Below are positions 42,905-52,321 of a DNA stretch of 64,000 nucleotides, piece by piece (position 1 is the first letter of the stretch; every line of letters starts with the position of its first letter). The notes beneath the pieces are model-generated. The model was not told where the DNA came from, searched no databases, and saw only the letters and a program-made list of their open reading frames with translations. The translations under genes and the position numbers were made by a program. This DNA is from Lysinibacillus sp. FSL K6-0232 (GTDB lineage Bacteria; Bacillota; Bacilli; Bacillales_A; Planococcaceae): the NCBI RefSeq assembly GCF_038008325.1, contig NZ_JBBOYW010000001.1, positions 362,001 through 426,000 of the forward strand, read 5' to 3'.

Positions 42905-43063
42905 TCCTCCTCTACAATACAGTGTAGAGAGGATGAACTTTAGCTACTTTTCTCCAGAAGTTTGCTAGTTCATGATTACGCTCCTAAAACCCCCCTCATT
43001 TTTTGGGAACGTGAAAATCTCTAGGCGACTCATCCTACGATAGGATGGAGTCGTCTTTTTTTA
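42905..43063 (+). ncRNA. Candidate Fur-controlled small regulatory RNA
   Basis: About 160 nt with a Fur-box promoter at the start and an intrinsic terminator at the end but no plausible gene inside. Predicted elements by eye: hairpin CTCTACA/TGTAGAG (42910-42929), a larger hairpin GAACT/AGTTC with inner pairs (42935-42971), a single-stranded C-rich stretch with CTCCT and CCCCCC (42981-42996), and a 14-bp terminator. C-rich loops that can pair with Shine-Dalgarno sites are the hallmark of FsrA in B. subtilis and of other iron-sparing RNAs. Two short frames lack ribosome sites. Confidence 0.7.
43024..43063 (+). terminator. Strong terminator of the candidate small RNA
   Basis: GGCGACTC plus ATCCTA pair with TAGGAT plus GAGTCGTC (one bulged G), loop CGA, then seven T. 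Confidence 0.92.
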
Positions 43064-43067
43064 TCTT

Positions 43068-43170
43068 GTTCAGCAAATTCTTTTTGTATCGAAAGCGAAG
43101 CGTCAGCGGAAGATGCTTTATGTACCGAAAGCATTAGCGACAGGTATAATTATGCTGGAGTGTAATTGAT
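43068..43170. repeat. Interspersed repeat, copy A
   Basis: Begins TTGTTCAGCAAA and ends in a core of about 50 bp (TACCGAAAGCATTAGCGACA, then a GTA-AATTA-GCTGG stretch) that recurs almost identically at 63677-63727. Confidence 0.7.
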
Positions 43171-43180
43171 GCCATATAAA

Positions 43181-43208
43181 AAAACAGCCCAATAAAGGAC
43201 TGTTTATG
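43181..43208 (-). terminator. Terminator of the EmrE-type transporter gene
   Basis: On the minus strand AAACAG, TCCTTTATTGGG, CTGTTTTTTT. The stem is short but the T-run strong; it overlaps the gene end. Confidence 0.65.
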
Positions 43209-44166
43209 GGGAAGTGGACTGTTGTACAGCACTTTTTCTCCCTAATATCATTGTATAGTAGCTATGCAATAGCATACCAATAATAATTACGCCAAGACCC
43301 GCTAGCGCAATTGGATTTGGGAAGGCTATTCCGAGTAGTAGTACCTCACCGATAATTACAAATAAAATTTCGGTTGATTGTGTTGCTTCTACAGCAGCAA
43401 GCTTTCCCTGATGATCTCTGACACGATCTGTTGCAATGAAAAATAAGATTGTTGCAATAACGCCTGAACTAATGCCGACTAGTAAAGATTGGAATAGTTG
43501 ACTTGCTGACGGCAGTCCCACTGTTATCATGGCGTAAATAGCGATAATAATCCATGCTGGCATCGACGCAATTGTCATGCCAAGGACACGCTGAAAGGTA
43601 TCAATACGTCCACCACAGATTTCCATCATTTTGCGATTCCCTAGAGGATAGGCAAAGGCAGCAATGATAACAGGCAAAATACCAAGCATTAAACTTCTAA
43701 ATGGAACAGATTGTGCCTGAGGTATTTGAATAAGTAGAATACCTACTAATATGACACAAGAGATTAGAAGAGAGATTAACGGAATCTTTTGCCGTACCTT
43801 TTTCCCCGCGATAATAGAAACAAAGAGGGGGGCTAATAATACCCCAGCAACAATGGTAAATTGCCATGTTCCAGATACAAGCCAGCCTGGACCAAATGCC
43901 GCTGCAAATGTTAAAGGTGCATAGAACAATACAAAGCCAACAAAGCTCCAAAGCAACCATCCAATAGGCTGTGCCTTCATTTCTCCAGCTAGCTGTGAAA
44001 AGCCCTTACGATAAAAAACAATCACCAGCAAAAAGGGGAGCATAAAGAAATATCGTAGTGATGCACTCCAAAGCCAGCTACCTCCCTGCATTTCCATTGC
44101 ATGATTTAAAATAAATGTGACAGCAAAGAACAGTGAAGCTAAAATGCCTAATGCAATTTCTTTCAT
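43204..44166 (-). CDS. DMT-superfamily exporter (EmrE-like, PF13536 type)
   Basis: 320 residues with ten hydrophobic helices in two repeats. It belongs to the multidrug-resistance-efflux branch of the drug/metabolite transporter superfamily (segments ALGILASLFFAVTFILNHA at the start, and SSGVIATILFFIATDRV in the second half). Substrate unknown. ATG 44166 has GAGGTGG upstream with a TTG immediately before it as an alternative. An ATG 13 codons further upstream lacks a site. Confidence 0.8.
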   Translation of the reverse strand: MKEIALGILASLFFAVTFILNHAMEMQGGSWLWSASLRYFFMLPFLLVIVFYRKGFSQLAGEMKAQPIGWLLWSFVGFVLFYAPLTFAAAFGPGWLVSGTWQFTIVAGVLLAPLFVSIIAGKKVRQKIPLISLLISCVILVGILLIQIPQAQSVPFRSLMLGILPVIIAAFAYPLGNRKMMEICGGRIDTFQRVLGMTIASMPAWIIIAIYAMITVGLPSASQLFQSLLVGISSGVIATILFFIATDRVRDHQGKLAAVEATQSTEILFVIIGEVLLLGIAFPNPIALAGLGVIIIGMLLHSYYTMILGRKSAVQQSTSP

Positions 44167-44242
44167 CAAGACCACCTCAATTGGAGTTGTATCATAAAAC
44201 TCCATATGTAATATTGTAATGTGAAAATTCAGTCATTAATGC

Positions 44243-44279
44243 TGAAAAAATGACGAAGAAAGGAAAGCCTTTCTTCGCA
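44243..44279 (-). terminator. Terminator of pepT
   Basis: GCGAAGAAAGG and CCTTTCTTCG pair around a short loop on the minus strand, followed by TCATTTTTTC. Confidence 0.8.
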
Positions 44280-44296
44280 ATAGCATTCAAAACCTT

Positions 44297-45526
44297 TTAT
44301 TGTGCCTGTTGTTCAAAGAGCTGAACAATTTCAATAATGACTTGTGCTGCTTTCTCCATTGTTTCAGCAGATACATATTCAAACTTACCATGCATATTTT
44401 CACCACCAGCAAAAATATTTGGTGTTGGTAAGCCCATATAGGATAACTGTGAGCCATCTGTACCACCACGGATTGGTAAAGTGTTTGGTGTAATATCTAA
44501 TTTTTCCATTGCAGCACGGGCAATGTCAACAATTTCTTTTACAGGTTCAATTTTTTCACCCATATTATAGTATTGATCTTCCATTGTAATGCTTAGAGCA
44601 TCTTTTCCAAACTGCGCTTGGATTTTAGCTGCTGCATCAAGCATTAACTGTTTTTTCTCTTCAAATTTTTGACGATCATGGTCGCGTACAATATAAGATA
44701 GCTCTGTATGCTCAATCAATCCATTAAAGTTCGTTAAATGAATAAAGCCCTCATAGCCCTCTGTTTTTTCAGGAACTGCATCAGCAGGCATTTCATTTTG
44801 AAAGGCAATCGCTATTGTTATTGCATTTATCATTTTATTTTTAGCAGAGCCAGGATGGACACTAGTGCCCTTTGTAATAACTTTTACGCCAGCGGCATTA
44901 AAGCTTTCGTATTGTAGCTCTCCAAGTGGCCCACCATCCATTGTATAGGCATAGTCTGCTCCAAATGCAGCTACATCAAATTTATGTGGACCACGGCCAA
45001 TTTCTTCATCAGGTGTAAAGGCTACACGAATTTTTCCGTGTTTGATAGAAGGGTTTTGAATAAGGTATTCCATAGCCGTCATAATTTCAGCAATACCAGC
45101 CTTATCATCTGCGCCTAATAGGGTAGTACCATCTGTTGTAATAAGTGTTTGACCAATATAATTTTTCAGTTCAGGGAAATCTGTTGGTGACATTACTAAA
45201 TGTTCATTTAACTGAATATCGCCACCATCGTAGTTATCTACACGCTGTGGCTTCACATTTGTCCCCGTATAATCTGTTGCTGTATCCACATGTGCTAAAA
45301 AACCAATTGTTGGTACTTCTTTATTTGTATTTGCCTCTAATGTAGCAAATAAATAGCCATTTTCATCTAAGGTAATATCTGTTAAGCCAATTTCAGCAAG
45401 TTCATCTTTTAAAACATATAATAGATCAAATTGCTTTTGTGTGGAAGGCGTAGTTTCGCTTGTAGAGTCTGATTGTGTATCGATTTTTGCATAGCGAATT
45501 AATCGCTCAATTACTTGTTCTTTCAT
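44297..45526 (-). CDS. pepT: Peptidase T (tripeptidase)
   Basis: 409 residues, the usual length of PepT. Two-zinc M20B site: [11 protein letters not shown] (His, about 75-85), [11 protein letters not shown] (bridging Asp), [11 protein letters not shown] (catalytic and metal Glu), YTMDGGPLG and [10 protein letters not shown] (C-terminal His). It removes the N-terminal residue from tripeptides in the cytosol. The start ATG follows AGGAGGCC. Monocistronic with a terminator at 44243. Confidence 0.95.
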   Translation of the reverse strand: MKEQVIERLIRYAKIDTQSDSTSETTPSTQKQFDLLYVLKDELAEIGLTDITLDENGYLFATLEANTNKEVPTIGFLAHVDTATDYTGTNVKPQRVDNYDGGDIQLNEHLVMSPTDFPELKNYIGQTLITTDGTTLLGADDKAGIAEIMTAMEYLIQNPSIKHGKIRVAFTPDEEIGRGPHKFDVAAFGADYAYTMDGGPLGELQYESFNAAGVKVITKGTSVHPGSAKNKMINAITIAIAFQNEMPADAVPEKTEGYEGFIHLTNFNGLIEHTELSYIVRDHDRQKFEEKKQLMLDAAAKIQAQFGKDALSITMEDQYYNMGEKIEPVKEIVDIARAAMEKLDITPNTLPIRGGTDGSQLSYMGLPTPNIFAGGENMHGKFEYVSAETMEKAAQVIIEIVQLFEQQAQ

Positions 45527-45554
45527 AAAATATGGCCTCCTATATGTGTATATG

Positions 45555-46208
45555 TTAGTATTGTATCACTTTACTTCGGGTTTCGGAATATTGAAGGATG
45601 CTTAAGGAAATAAGGAATTGGGCGCTATAATACGTCAGCATAATGACTTCATGAGAAAAAGCTAATGGTGCAACAAATTTATTGATTGCTAAATAGGAAT
45701 CAGAGGCGATAAATAATAAAGCACCAATTGTAGCAAATTTAGAGCCAGTTTGAATGGCTGTCCAGCCCATTGTAAAAATAATAGCTATATAGGCAAGCAC
45801 TGCAATGCCGAGTAGGGTGCTTCCTGTTTGAAATACAGACCCCGCAAGCCATATCCCCATCATCGCCCCATAAAGCAATAAAATCAGCTTTGCCCAAGCA
45901 GGTACTTGCTGTTTATGAGCAGTAACAAATGCAGCAATATAAAAAATATGCCCAATTAAAAAGCTAGTTAGTCCAACTAAAAACCACTGTAATGTATAAT
46001 CGCCAATCATACAAAATATAAGACCTGTGATAATCAATAGTTGGTATTTTCGAACATGTAATGGTTTTTGAATAGTAGCTAATATAATCATCAATAACAT
46101 TGGGATGACTTTAAAGATGAGTGTTAATCCTTCTGCAATATGGGAAAAAAGAAAAATATAATAAAGGCTGAATAACATGGTAAATGCTATTAATAGTTTT
46201 TTTAGCAA
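45555..46208 (-). CDS. YhhN-family membrane protein (lysoplasmalogenase-like)
   Basis: 217 residues with eight hydrophobic helices. The YhhN/TMEM86 family hydrolyses the vinyl ether bond of lysoplasmalogens in animals; bacterial roles are less clear. Seen here are the conserved-type [10 protein letters not shown] and [17 protein letters not shown], each with an acidic residue in a helix. The start is TTG (MLKKLLIAF) behind GAGGAG. Located 29 bp upstream of pepT on the same strand, so co-transcription is possible. Confidence 0.8.
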   Translation of the reverse strand: MLKKLLIAFTMLFSLYYIFLFSHIAEGLTLIFKVIPMLLMIILATIQKPLHVRKYQLLIITGLIFCMIGDYTLQWFLVGLTSFLIGHIFYIAAFVTAHKQQVPAWAKLILLLYGAMMGIWLAGSVFQTGSTLLGIAVLAYIAIIFTMGWTAIQTGSKFATIGALLFIASDSYLAINKFVAPLAFSHEVIMLTYYSAQFLISLSILQYSETRSKVIQY

Positions 46209-46387
46209 TTGCTTCAGCTCCTCTCCATTTGAAATTCTTTCTTAATTAATAGAATTCCTTTATCTAAAAAAGAATTTTTTATAGAGAGTGTTCACTTGGC
46301 ATAGAAGTTACCCTTTTATAATATGAAACCTTTTTCATCTGTAACCGTAAATTAAGAAGACATACAATTGAAGAGAGGATGAAATAA

Positions 46388-48067
46388 ATGACTAAGCTAC
46401 TTATAGCTTCGGCAGTCATTGCAGTGATCGCAAGTGTGTTAGTAACACCGCTTATTACAAAAAAGCGTGAGGATGGAAAATCCAAAAAGGTTATTGGCTA
46501 CTTTTTTATCGGTGTTTTTGTATTAAGCTTGTTAGCAACAGGTATCACTTTATATATAACAAAAATCGATGTAAATTGGCTTGTTTTTTGGCCTGCTATT
46601 ATTGTGCTGACATTAGTAGGTGCGCTGCTGGCAAGTGGTATTGAACGAAAAATAAAGGGCATTTTATTTTTAGCAAGTTTAGGCGTTGCCATTTATGTAT
46701 TATCAGCACCTTTATGGAATGCTAATGAAAAATTTAAGTCTTCTGAAATGAAGGAAGAGGTGGAGATCACACCGTTCGATGAAACACAGACGCCCGCAAG
46801 CGTTCCGCCAAAATTTGCACGCAATAAAATGAAAAAGGCGTTTGGACAAGTGCCAAATACAAGTTATTATGAGCTGGGACGTCTTCAAATTCAAAAGGTG
46901 AAGGGCGAATATGTGTATATAGCACCAGTTGAATTTTCAGGGTTTTTTAAATGGATGAATGGCGACACAACGCCAGGCTATTTTATTATGAGTGCGACAG
47001 ACTCAGCAGATAATCCACGATTTGTGAAGGAGGAAATGAAGTATGTTCCTTCTGCATACTTAAATGCGAATTTAGAGCGCCATATTCGTCTACAGCATCC
47101 ATTCCTAATTTTTTATGGGGATGTTCAGCTTGAGGTTAATGATGAAGGAAAGCCGTATTATATTCGCTCATATGGTGAATTTATCTCAGCGCGTAATGGC
47201 TTTGATGTGAAAGGGATTGTGTTAGTGGATGCCTTAACAGGGAAATCAGAGGTGCTAGAGCTAAAAAATATTCCGGAATTTATTGATGGTGGAGTGTCAC
47301 CCGAAACGGTCAGCTTACAAAATAGTTATTTTGGTAACTATGTTCATGGATTCTGGAATAGTATGTTTGGGAAAAAGGATGTAAAAATTCCATCTGATGA
47401 GGGAACAGAATCAAATGTTAGCCCAATTTTTGATGAGAATGGTGATATGTATTACTTTACAGACTTTACAAGTCCAAAAGAGGGCGTAGATTCTATGCTG
47501 GGCTATTCTTTAACAAATGCGCGAACAGGTGCAGCAACATATTATACAGGAAATCAAGATTCAAGCTATATGGATTCACAAGGTAATTTACAAATTATTG
47601 AAAAGAAATTTATAGAGAAAAAATGGACTGGTGAAATGCCAGTGTTATATAACTTTTATGGTGAAGCAAGCTGGTTAACGGCTGTACTGGATTCTAATGG
47701 CTTTTTACAAAACTATTTTATTGTATCAGCAGCAAATCCCGAGATTTCTGTTTATGCAACAACACCTAAAGAAGCGCTGAAATTATATAAAACAGCCTTA
47801 AGCCGTGGAGGAAATACAGTGGACGGGAGCTCCAAAGCGGAGGAAAAGCAGGCTAGTGGAAAAGTATTACGTGTATACAAAGAACGTTTAGGTGATTTTA
47901 CAACAGTATCGTTCTTGCTAGAAAATGGTGAAAATTATTTAGTAAGTGCTGAAACAGAGCCTTTAGCTATTTATTTACAAGAGGGTGATGAGGTCATTCT
48001 CACATATGGCGATACAGGCGAGCAATTCTTGCCAGTTCGTTCACTAATGATAAAAGGGCTACAATAG
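46388..48067 (+). CDS. Membrane protein with large outer domain, unknown function
   Basis: 559 residues. Four hydrophobic helices lie in the first 115 residues (about 2-22, 36-56, 64-84 and 92-108). A long soluble region follows with alternating beta-type segments (GYFIMSATDSADNPRFV, FLIFYGDVQLEVNDEGKPYYI, YYFTDFTSPKEG), which probably lies outside the cell. The C-terminus (about 495-559) looks like a small beta barrel (GKVLRVYKERLGDF ... EGDEVILTYGDTG). I do not recognise the family. The start ATG follows AGAGGATG. Monocistronic with a terminator. Confidence 0.65.
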   Translation: MTKLLIASAVIAVIASVLVTPLITKKREDGKSKKVIGYFFIGVFVLSLLATGITLYITKIDVNWLVFWPAIIVLTLVGALLASGIERKIKGILFLASLGVAIYVLSAPLWNANEKFKSSEMKEEVEITPFDETQTPASVPPKFARNKMKKAFGQVPNTSYYELGRLQIQKVKGEYVYIAPVEFSGFFKWMNGDTTPGYFIMSATDSADNPRFVKEEMKYVPSAYLNANLERHIRLQHPFLIFYGDVQLEVNDEGKPYYIRSYGEFISARNGFDVKGIVLVDALTGKSEVLELKNIPEFIDGGVSPETVSLQNSYFGNYVHGFWNSMFGKKDVKIPSDEGTESNVSPIFDENGDMYYFTDFTSPKEGVDSMLGYSLTNARTGAATYYTGNQDSSYMDSQGNLQIIEKKFIEKKWTGEMPVLYNFYGEASWLTAVLDSNGFLQNYFIVSAANPEISVYATTPKEALKLYKTALSRGGNTVDGSSKAEEKQASGKVLRVYKERLGDFTTVSFLLENGENYLVSAETEPLAIYLQEGDEVILTYGDTGEQFLPVRSLMIKGLQ

Positions 48068-48074
48068 AAAAAAT

Positions 48075-48113
48075 AACAAAGGGCGATCTTCATGCAGTGA
48101 AGGTCGTCCTTTG
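48075..48113. terminator. Terminator between convergent genes
   Basis: AAAGGGCGATCTTCA and TGAAGGTCGTCCTTT pair with small mismatches. Confidence 0.75.
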
Positions 48114-48539
48114 TTATTTAGTGTGCTGTTGAATATAGCGCAACATTTTTTCTCGATGGTTGGTAAAAAGTGTTTGTGCATGATTATTTAACATGAAAAT
48201 ATCTTGCAGGTAACTTTGCAATAGTTTATTTTCATATTCGAAAGTTAGTTGGTCATTATTTTCTAAAATATAATCTAACAAAAGGGCGTGTAAGACAACT
48301 ACTTCTAAATTTTGTGTATTGGTAATAAATTTTAGTTGAAGAATCGTTGTATGTGACACAAATTGATCAATATAGTCAATAGCAGGTTGATATTGTGTAA
48401 AGTCAATATGTGCTTCAAGTCGCTTTCTTAATTCTGTACAATTATTATTTAATTCTTCCATTTTTAAAAATAAACTTCTAACACTTCTCCTATGCTGTTG
48501 CTCCAAAGTACGAGCAAGATGCTTATTCACAAAGGCCAT
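48114..48539 (-). CDS. Hypothetical helical protein
   Basis: 141 residues, rich in Leu, Gln, Asn and His, without transmembrane or signal sequence. It appears nearly all alpha-helical with possible coiled-coil parts (LEQQHRRSVRSLFLKMEELN at about 12-31). No motif or family was recognised. The start ATG has AAAGGAG upstream. Monocistronic; its promoter region holds the large inverted repeat at 48571. Confidence 0.55.
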   Translation of the reverse strand: MAFVNKHLARTLEQQHRRSVRSLFLKMEELNNNCTELRKRLEAHIDFTQYQPAIDYIDQFVSHTTILQLKFITNTQNLEVVVLHALLLDYILENNDQLTFEYENKLLQSYLQDIFMLNNHAQTLFTNHREKMLRYIQQHTK

Positions 48540-48570
48540 TTTGTCTATAACTCCTTTCAGTGATAGGATT

Positions 48571-48650
48571 ATCTTGGTTCAGTGGGTGTCCAAACGCCCA
48601 CTGAACCAAGATAAAAGCCCGACAGATGTACCTGACGCTAGCGCGTAATC
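48571..48650. repeat. Perfect 16-bp inverted repeat of the GGTTCAG element family
   Basis: ATCTTGGTTCAGTGGG and its exact complement (48571-48586 with 48597-48612) flank TGTCCAAACG. The following GACAG.TGTACCTGACGCTAGCG resembles the cores of the repeats at 43068 and 63591. Confidence 0.75.
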
Positions 48651-48758
48651 GATTATTATAAATATGAATGGAATTGCTGGAAAAAGAAAGAGTCCTATTT
48701 ATTAATTTGCAGTTATATATCTGATGGAGCTTATGTAAAAAATACTAGTTAAAATGAA

Positions 48759-48795
48759 AATGGGGTTGTTATCATACGATAGTAACCCCATTTCT
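48759..48795 (-). terminator. Terminator of the nitroreductase gene
   Basis: AAATGGGGTTACTATCG and TGATAACAACCCCATTT pair with small mismatches around a short loop on the minus strand. Confidence 0.75.
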
Positions 48796-48801
48796 AATAG
48801 T

Positions 48802-49533
48802 TTATTTCCAATTAAATCCTTTTTTAGCTAAAAACTCTTTAATATGAGGACGACGTTGCTCAATTAGGAAGTCAGCCATTTGTTTTGTCCAATTATCAAT
48901 TTTTCTATTTGATGATCGGCTATTATAATAGGCTTCCATTGTTTCGTTATATGCTGGTAAAAGCTCCTCATATTTTTGAGCATTGTATTCATTTTCATGT
49001 AATACAGCAGATACAGGTAAACGAGGTTTTACCTCATTGCGACGTGCAGGAACGCCGATTGTTAGCCCAAATAATGGGAAAACATAATCAGGTAGATTGA
49101 ACAACTCACTGATTTCAGCAGGGTTATTGCGTACACCGCCAATATAGCAAATACCGTAGCCCATTGATTCAGCAGCAATCACAAAGTTCTGTGCAAATAA
49201 TGACACATCTGCTACACCTACAAGGACATTTTCAGCGGAGTCAGCTACGATATCCACACTCTCTAATCTACCAGCCATTTGCAGGCGCTTAAAGTCAACA
49301 CAAAAGACAAAAGCACCTCCGGAGGTTTCATATTGGCGTGGGTTGCCAGAAAGTAAACCTAATTTTTCCTTTTTCTCTTCATCTGTTACCCATATAACAC
49401 TATAGGCTTGTACAAAATGTGATGTTGCAGCCATTTGTGCTGTAGCAATTAAATCTTCAATAATGTCTTTTGAAATAGGTTTACCATCATAAATACGCAC
49501 TGAAGAATGGTTACGTAATAATTCTTTTACCAT
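48802..49533 (-). CDS. NADPH-dependent FMN oxidoreductase/nitroreductase (NfsA/Frp type)
   Basis: 243 residues. Nitroreductase fold with the start pattern ELLRNHSSVRIYDGKPIS (FMN phosphate contact by Arg), SHFVQAYSVIWV, and GYGICYIGGVRNNP (about 116-129). C-terminal part KPRLPVSAVLHENEY is typical of the NfsA/NfrA group. It reduces flavins, nitroaromatics, quinones or chromate with NADPH. ATG 49533 has AAAGGAG upstream; starts further 5' lack a site and would add 19 unrelated residues. Confidence 0.88.
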   Translation of the reverse strand: MVKELLRNHSSVRIYDGKPISKDIIEDLIATAQMAATSHFVQAYSVIWVTDEEKKEKLGLLSGNPRQYETSGGAFVFCVDFKRLQMAGRLESVDIVADSAENVLVGVADVSLFAQNFVIAAESMGYGICYIGGVRNNPAEISELFNLPDYVFPLFGLTIGVPARRNEVKPRLPVSAVLHENEYNAQKYEELLPAYNETMEAYYNSRSSNRKIDNWTKQMADFLIEQRRPHIKEFLAKKGFNWK

Positions 49534-49671
49534 GTATAGACTCTCCTTTGTTTCTTTGTATATGAAAAGCATAGCACGCTTTATAGTCAAAATCGAACAA
49601 AGAAGAATATTTAATCACTTATAGGAAGTTCTATAAATTATCTCATAACGTAAAATATTTATAATGAAAAT

Positions 49672-51153
49672 CTATAGAAGTCCAATCCATTTCCAATAAG
49701 TTGCAGAGAAGAGCAAAATCAAAATAAAGCCTACAACGGTTAATGGAATACCTGATTTCAGGAAGTCTTTTGTTGTAAATGCGCCCGTACCATAGGCAAG
49801 CATATTTTGTGGTGCGCTGATTGGTAGCAGGAAGCCAAAGCTAATGACAAATTGCTGTACAATGACGAAACCAACTTGGTCAACATTCGCCGTTAATGTT
49901 GATGCTAAAACGATAAATACTGGTATAAGCGCGGATGCTAAGCTTGTTGCACTTGCAAAGCCTAAATGAATCAAAATATTAAAGAGTGTGACGAGTGCAA
50001 TCGTAGCTAAAATCGGCATAGAATCTAAACCAAGTGAGCCAAACACTTTATCGGATAACCATGATGCACCTTCCGTACTTAATAAAATCGTTCCTAGCAT
50101 AATACCTACCGCAAAGACAATAATTGTTCCCCAAGGAATATGAGATTCAACTTCCTTCCATGTATATACACCGATTTTTGGTAATAATAAAATAGCAATA
50201 GCAATAATTGTGACGGTTGTTGTATCAAATGGATGAAGTCTTCCTTCAGTTGCCCAAAAGAACAGTAAGATAACAGAGGTAATAATTAAACGTATTTCAG
50301 GGCCTTTTAACGGACCAAGCTCTTCAAGTTGTTTCTTGATAACCTCTTTACCACCCTCAATATTGCTTGTTTCAGGTTTAATAAGCATAATCATGACGAA
50401 AAATAGCACAACTGACATAATAACGGAGAATGGACCAGCGTAGAGTAGCCATGCCCCCCAAGAAATATTCACATTAAATTGTTCTTGAATAAAATTTAAT
50501 GCAACCATATTTTGGGCTGCTGCTGTTTTGATACCAATATTCCAAATAGAAACAGCTTGTACAGAAGTAATAACAAGTAGGGCAGCGAGTCGGCTATCAC
50601 GTGGTAAACCAAATGCTGCGACCATTCCGAGTAAAATGGGAACAACGGCACCAGCACGCGCTGTAGCAGAAGGGACAAAGAATGCAAGGGCTATTGATAC
50701 TAGAATAGCGCCAAATACAATAGCTTTCGTTTTTGTTCCTACAAGTGAAAGAATCCAGAGAGCGAGTCGCTTATGCAAGTTGGTAAGCTGCATTGCTGCT
50801 GCTAAAAAAAGAGCTGCTGCTACTAGAGCGACTGCGGAATTACTAAAGCCACTTAATGCAAGCTTTAGAGCACCTGCTGTACCTAATTCTGTTGTAGGGT
50901 CATTAACTGTTGGCGCAAGCCCAAGTAACACAGTAACAAGTGCAATAATCATCGCTGAGCTAACAGGATATGATACAGCTTCTGTTACCCAAAGAATAAC
51001 TGCGAAGGCTAGGATGGCTAGAGAGCGCTGTCCTGCTACAGGTAGCTCACCATTATTCGGCAAAAATGTAATAATAATTAGTAGGGCAAAGGCTAGCGCA
51101 ATCCAGAGAGGCTTTAAATTACGTTTTGTAGCTTCTTGTTTCAGTGCTGACAT
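49672..51153 (-). CDS. DASS-family (SLC13-like) anion:sodium symporter
   Basis: 493 residues with about 12 helices. SLC13/CitT landmarks include an N-terminal FLPNNGELPVAGQRSLAILAFAVILWVTEAV, the SNSAVALVAAALFLAAAM region and a C-terminal half SAPQNMLAYGTGAFTTKDFLKSGIPLTVVG. The family takes up C4-dicarboxylates, citrate or other small carboxylates, or exchanges them. The start ATG follows AAAGGATG. Monocistronic; the substrate is not fixed. Confidence 0.85.
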   Translation of the reverse strand: MSALKQEATKRNLKPLWIALAFALLIIITFLPNNGELPVAGQRSLAILAFAVILWVTEAVSYPVSSAMIIALVTVLLGLAPTVNDPTTELGTAGALKLALSGFSNSAVALVAAALFLAAAMQLTNLHKRLALWILSLVGTKTKAIVFGAILVSIALAFFVPSATARAGAVVPILLGMVAAFGLPRDSRLAALLVITSVQAVSIWNIGIKTAAAQNMVALNFIQEQFNVNISWGAWLLYAGPFSVIMSVVLFFVMIMLIKPETSNIEGGKEVIKKQLEELGPLKGPEIRLIITSVILLFFWATEGRLHPFDTTTVTIIAIAILLLPKIGVYTWKEVESHIPWGTIIVFAVGIMLGTILLSTEGASWLSDKVFGSLGLDSMPILATIALVTLFNILIHLGFASATSLASALIPVFIVLASTLTANVDQVGFVIVQQFVISFGFLLPISAPQNMLAYGTGAFTTKDFLKSGIPLTVVGFILILLFSATYWKWIGLL

Positions 51154-51532
51154 ATTTTCTCATCCTTTCTACACTATTATTCATAACATCGGTTAGGACA
51201 ATACTTTATTAAGATAGAAAACTGTCCATTTTATTATAGAATAATCAGTATGTAAAATAATTACTTTTTAGAGCATTAAGCAGATAATAAAGAGAAAATA
51301 TACGGTCATACAAAAGACAAAATAACTATGTAAGTAATTCAATGCCAGTGTATAGGGGATATTATAATTCCGATAAATATTTTTGTGGAAAAATGCTGAG
51401 CATGCTTTTATGATTACGCAGCACATTGTTAGTGAAGACAGGAGGCTGAAATTGCCAATGCCTCCATTGTTAATATTGTACCCGTTTCAAATAAATGCAA
51501 TCGTAATAGTTTGTTAAATTTCTATAATAATA
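51154..51532. other. 378-bp intergenic stretch
   Basis: No gene seen on either strand. One hairpin with GGAGGC/GCCTCC arms (51442-51466) is visible, of unknown use. It should contain the promoter of the DASS gene and the terminator of plsY. Confidence 0.45.
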
Positions 51533-52165
51533 CTATTTCTTTTTCTTAAATGCTGAGGTGACTTTAGGCTCTGTGCCTTTCACTAATCGTTTAATATTTT
51601 CAATATGTAAAATCATAGCGATGACAAAAAGCAATAGTGCGATAACAGTTGGGCCGATTCCGGGAATCCATAAATATGTGGCTGTACAAAAGACAAGATA
51701 AAACTCAAGTACACCAACAATTAAATAGTTTGTAGCAAACGATAAAATAACAAAAAGTATAAGTGCAAATAAACCAATTTTCCAATTCACAGCAAGCAAA
51801 ATACCAATAATAGAGGCAGTCCCTTTACCGCCATTAAAGCCCATATAAAACGGGAAGTTATGACCTAAAATAACACCTGCAGCTATCAGGTATGTCAGCA
51901 GCCATATTTGCTCTTCTGTCAAAAATGTAGCATCCCCAAAATATAGGTGTGCACCAATAATGGCAATAACTCCTTTGCCAATATCAATGAGAGCGACTAA
52001 AACACCGTATTTCCAGCCAAGAGAAAGTGTGGCATTGGAGGCTCCAGCATTGCCATGACCAGCTTTTTTTAGGTCAACCCCCGATAAAATTTGCGCCACC
52101 TTCGAACCATGAATGCAGCCAATAAGATAGCCGACAATAAGAACAGTAATCACGGCTTTTACCAT
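51533..52165 (-). CDS. plsY: Acyl-phosphate glycerol-3-phosphate acyltransferase PlsY
   Basis: 210 residues with five or more helices. PlsY motifs: GCIHGSKVAQ (motif 1 variant), HGNAGASNATLSLGWKYG, and GHNFPFYMGFNGGKGTAS (motif 2, about 113-130). It moves an acyl group from acyl phosphate to glycerol-3-phosphate, the first step of phospholipid synthesis. In the first motif SKV replaces the more usual SY/FxVAR-type residues, so this may be a second, divergent PlsY. ATG 52165 follows AAAGGAG. Confidence 0.82.
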   Translation of the reverse strand: MVKAVITVLIVGYLIGCIHGSKVAQILSGVDLKKAGHGNAGASNATLSLGWKYGVLVALIDIGKGVIAIIGAHLYFGDATFLTEEQIWLLTYLIAAGVILGHNFPFYMGFNGGKGTASIIGILLAVNWKIGLFALILFVILSFATNYLIVGVLEFYLVFCTATYLWIPGIGPTVIALLLFVIAMILHIENIKRLVKGTEPKVTSAFKKKK

Positions 52166-52262
52166 AAAAATACTCCTTTCGAATTGATTTCTAAAAATAA
52201 TGTATGTGTTCATATTACGAAAAAAAGCAAACAGAAGTTTCGGAAAAAATAAAATTTATAGG

Positions 52263-52291
52263 TTGACAGAAAAAAACTCTATGTTTATACT
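52263..52291 (+). promoter_or_regulatory. SigA-type promoter of the SAM-I leader
   Basis: TTGACA (52263-52268), 17 bp, TATACT (52286-52291), about 30 bp before the riboswitch. Confidence 0.85.
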
Positions 52292-52321
52292 GTGTAACAA
52301 CGATGGAAATTGAATCACATA

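Noticed and set aside
42935-43050. Two short frames inside the candidate small RNA (11 and 23 codons)
   Set aside because: Neither has a Shine-Dalgarno site at proper spacing, and both cross strong hairpins. Kept as a non-coding RNA call.
50528-51196. 222-codon plus-strand frame opposite the DASS symporter gene
   Set aside because: Long only because of the codon bias of the membrane protein on the minus strand; it is Ala/Arg/Ser-rich and lacks family features.
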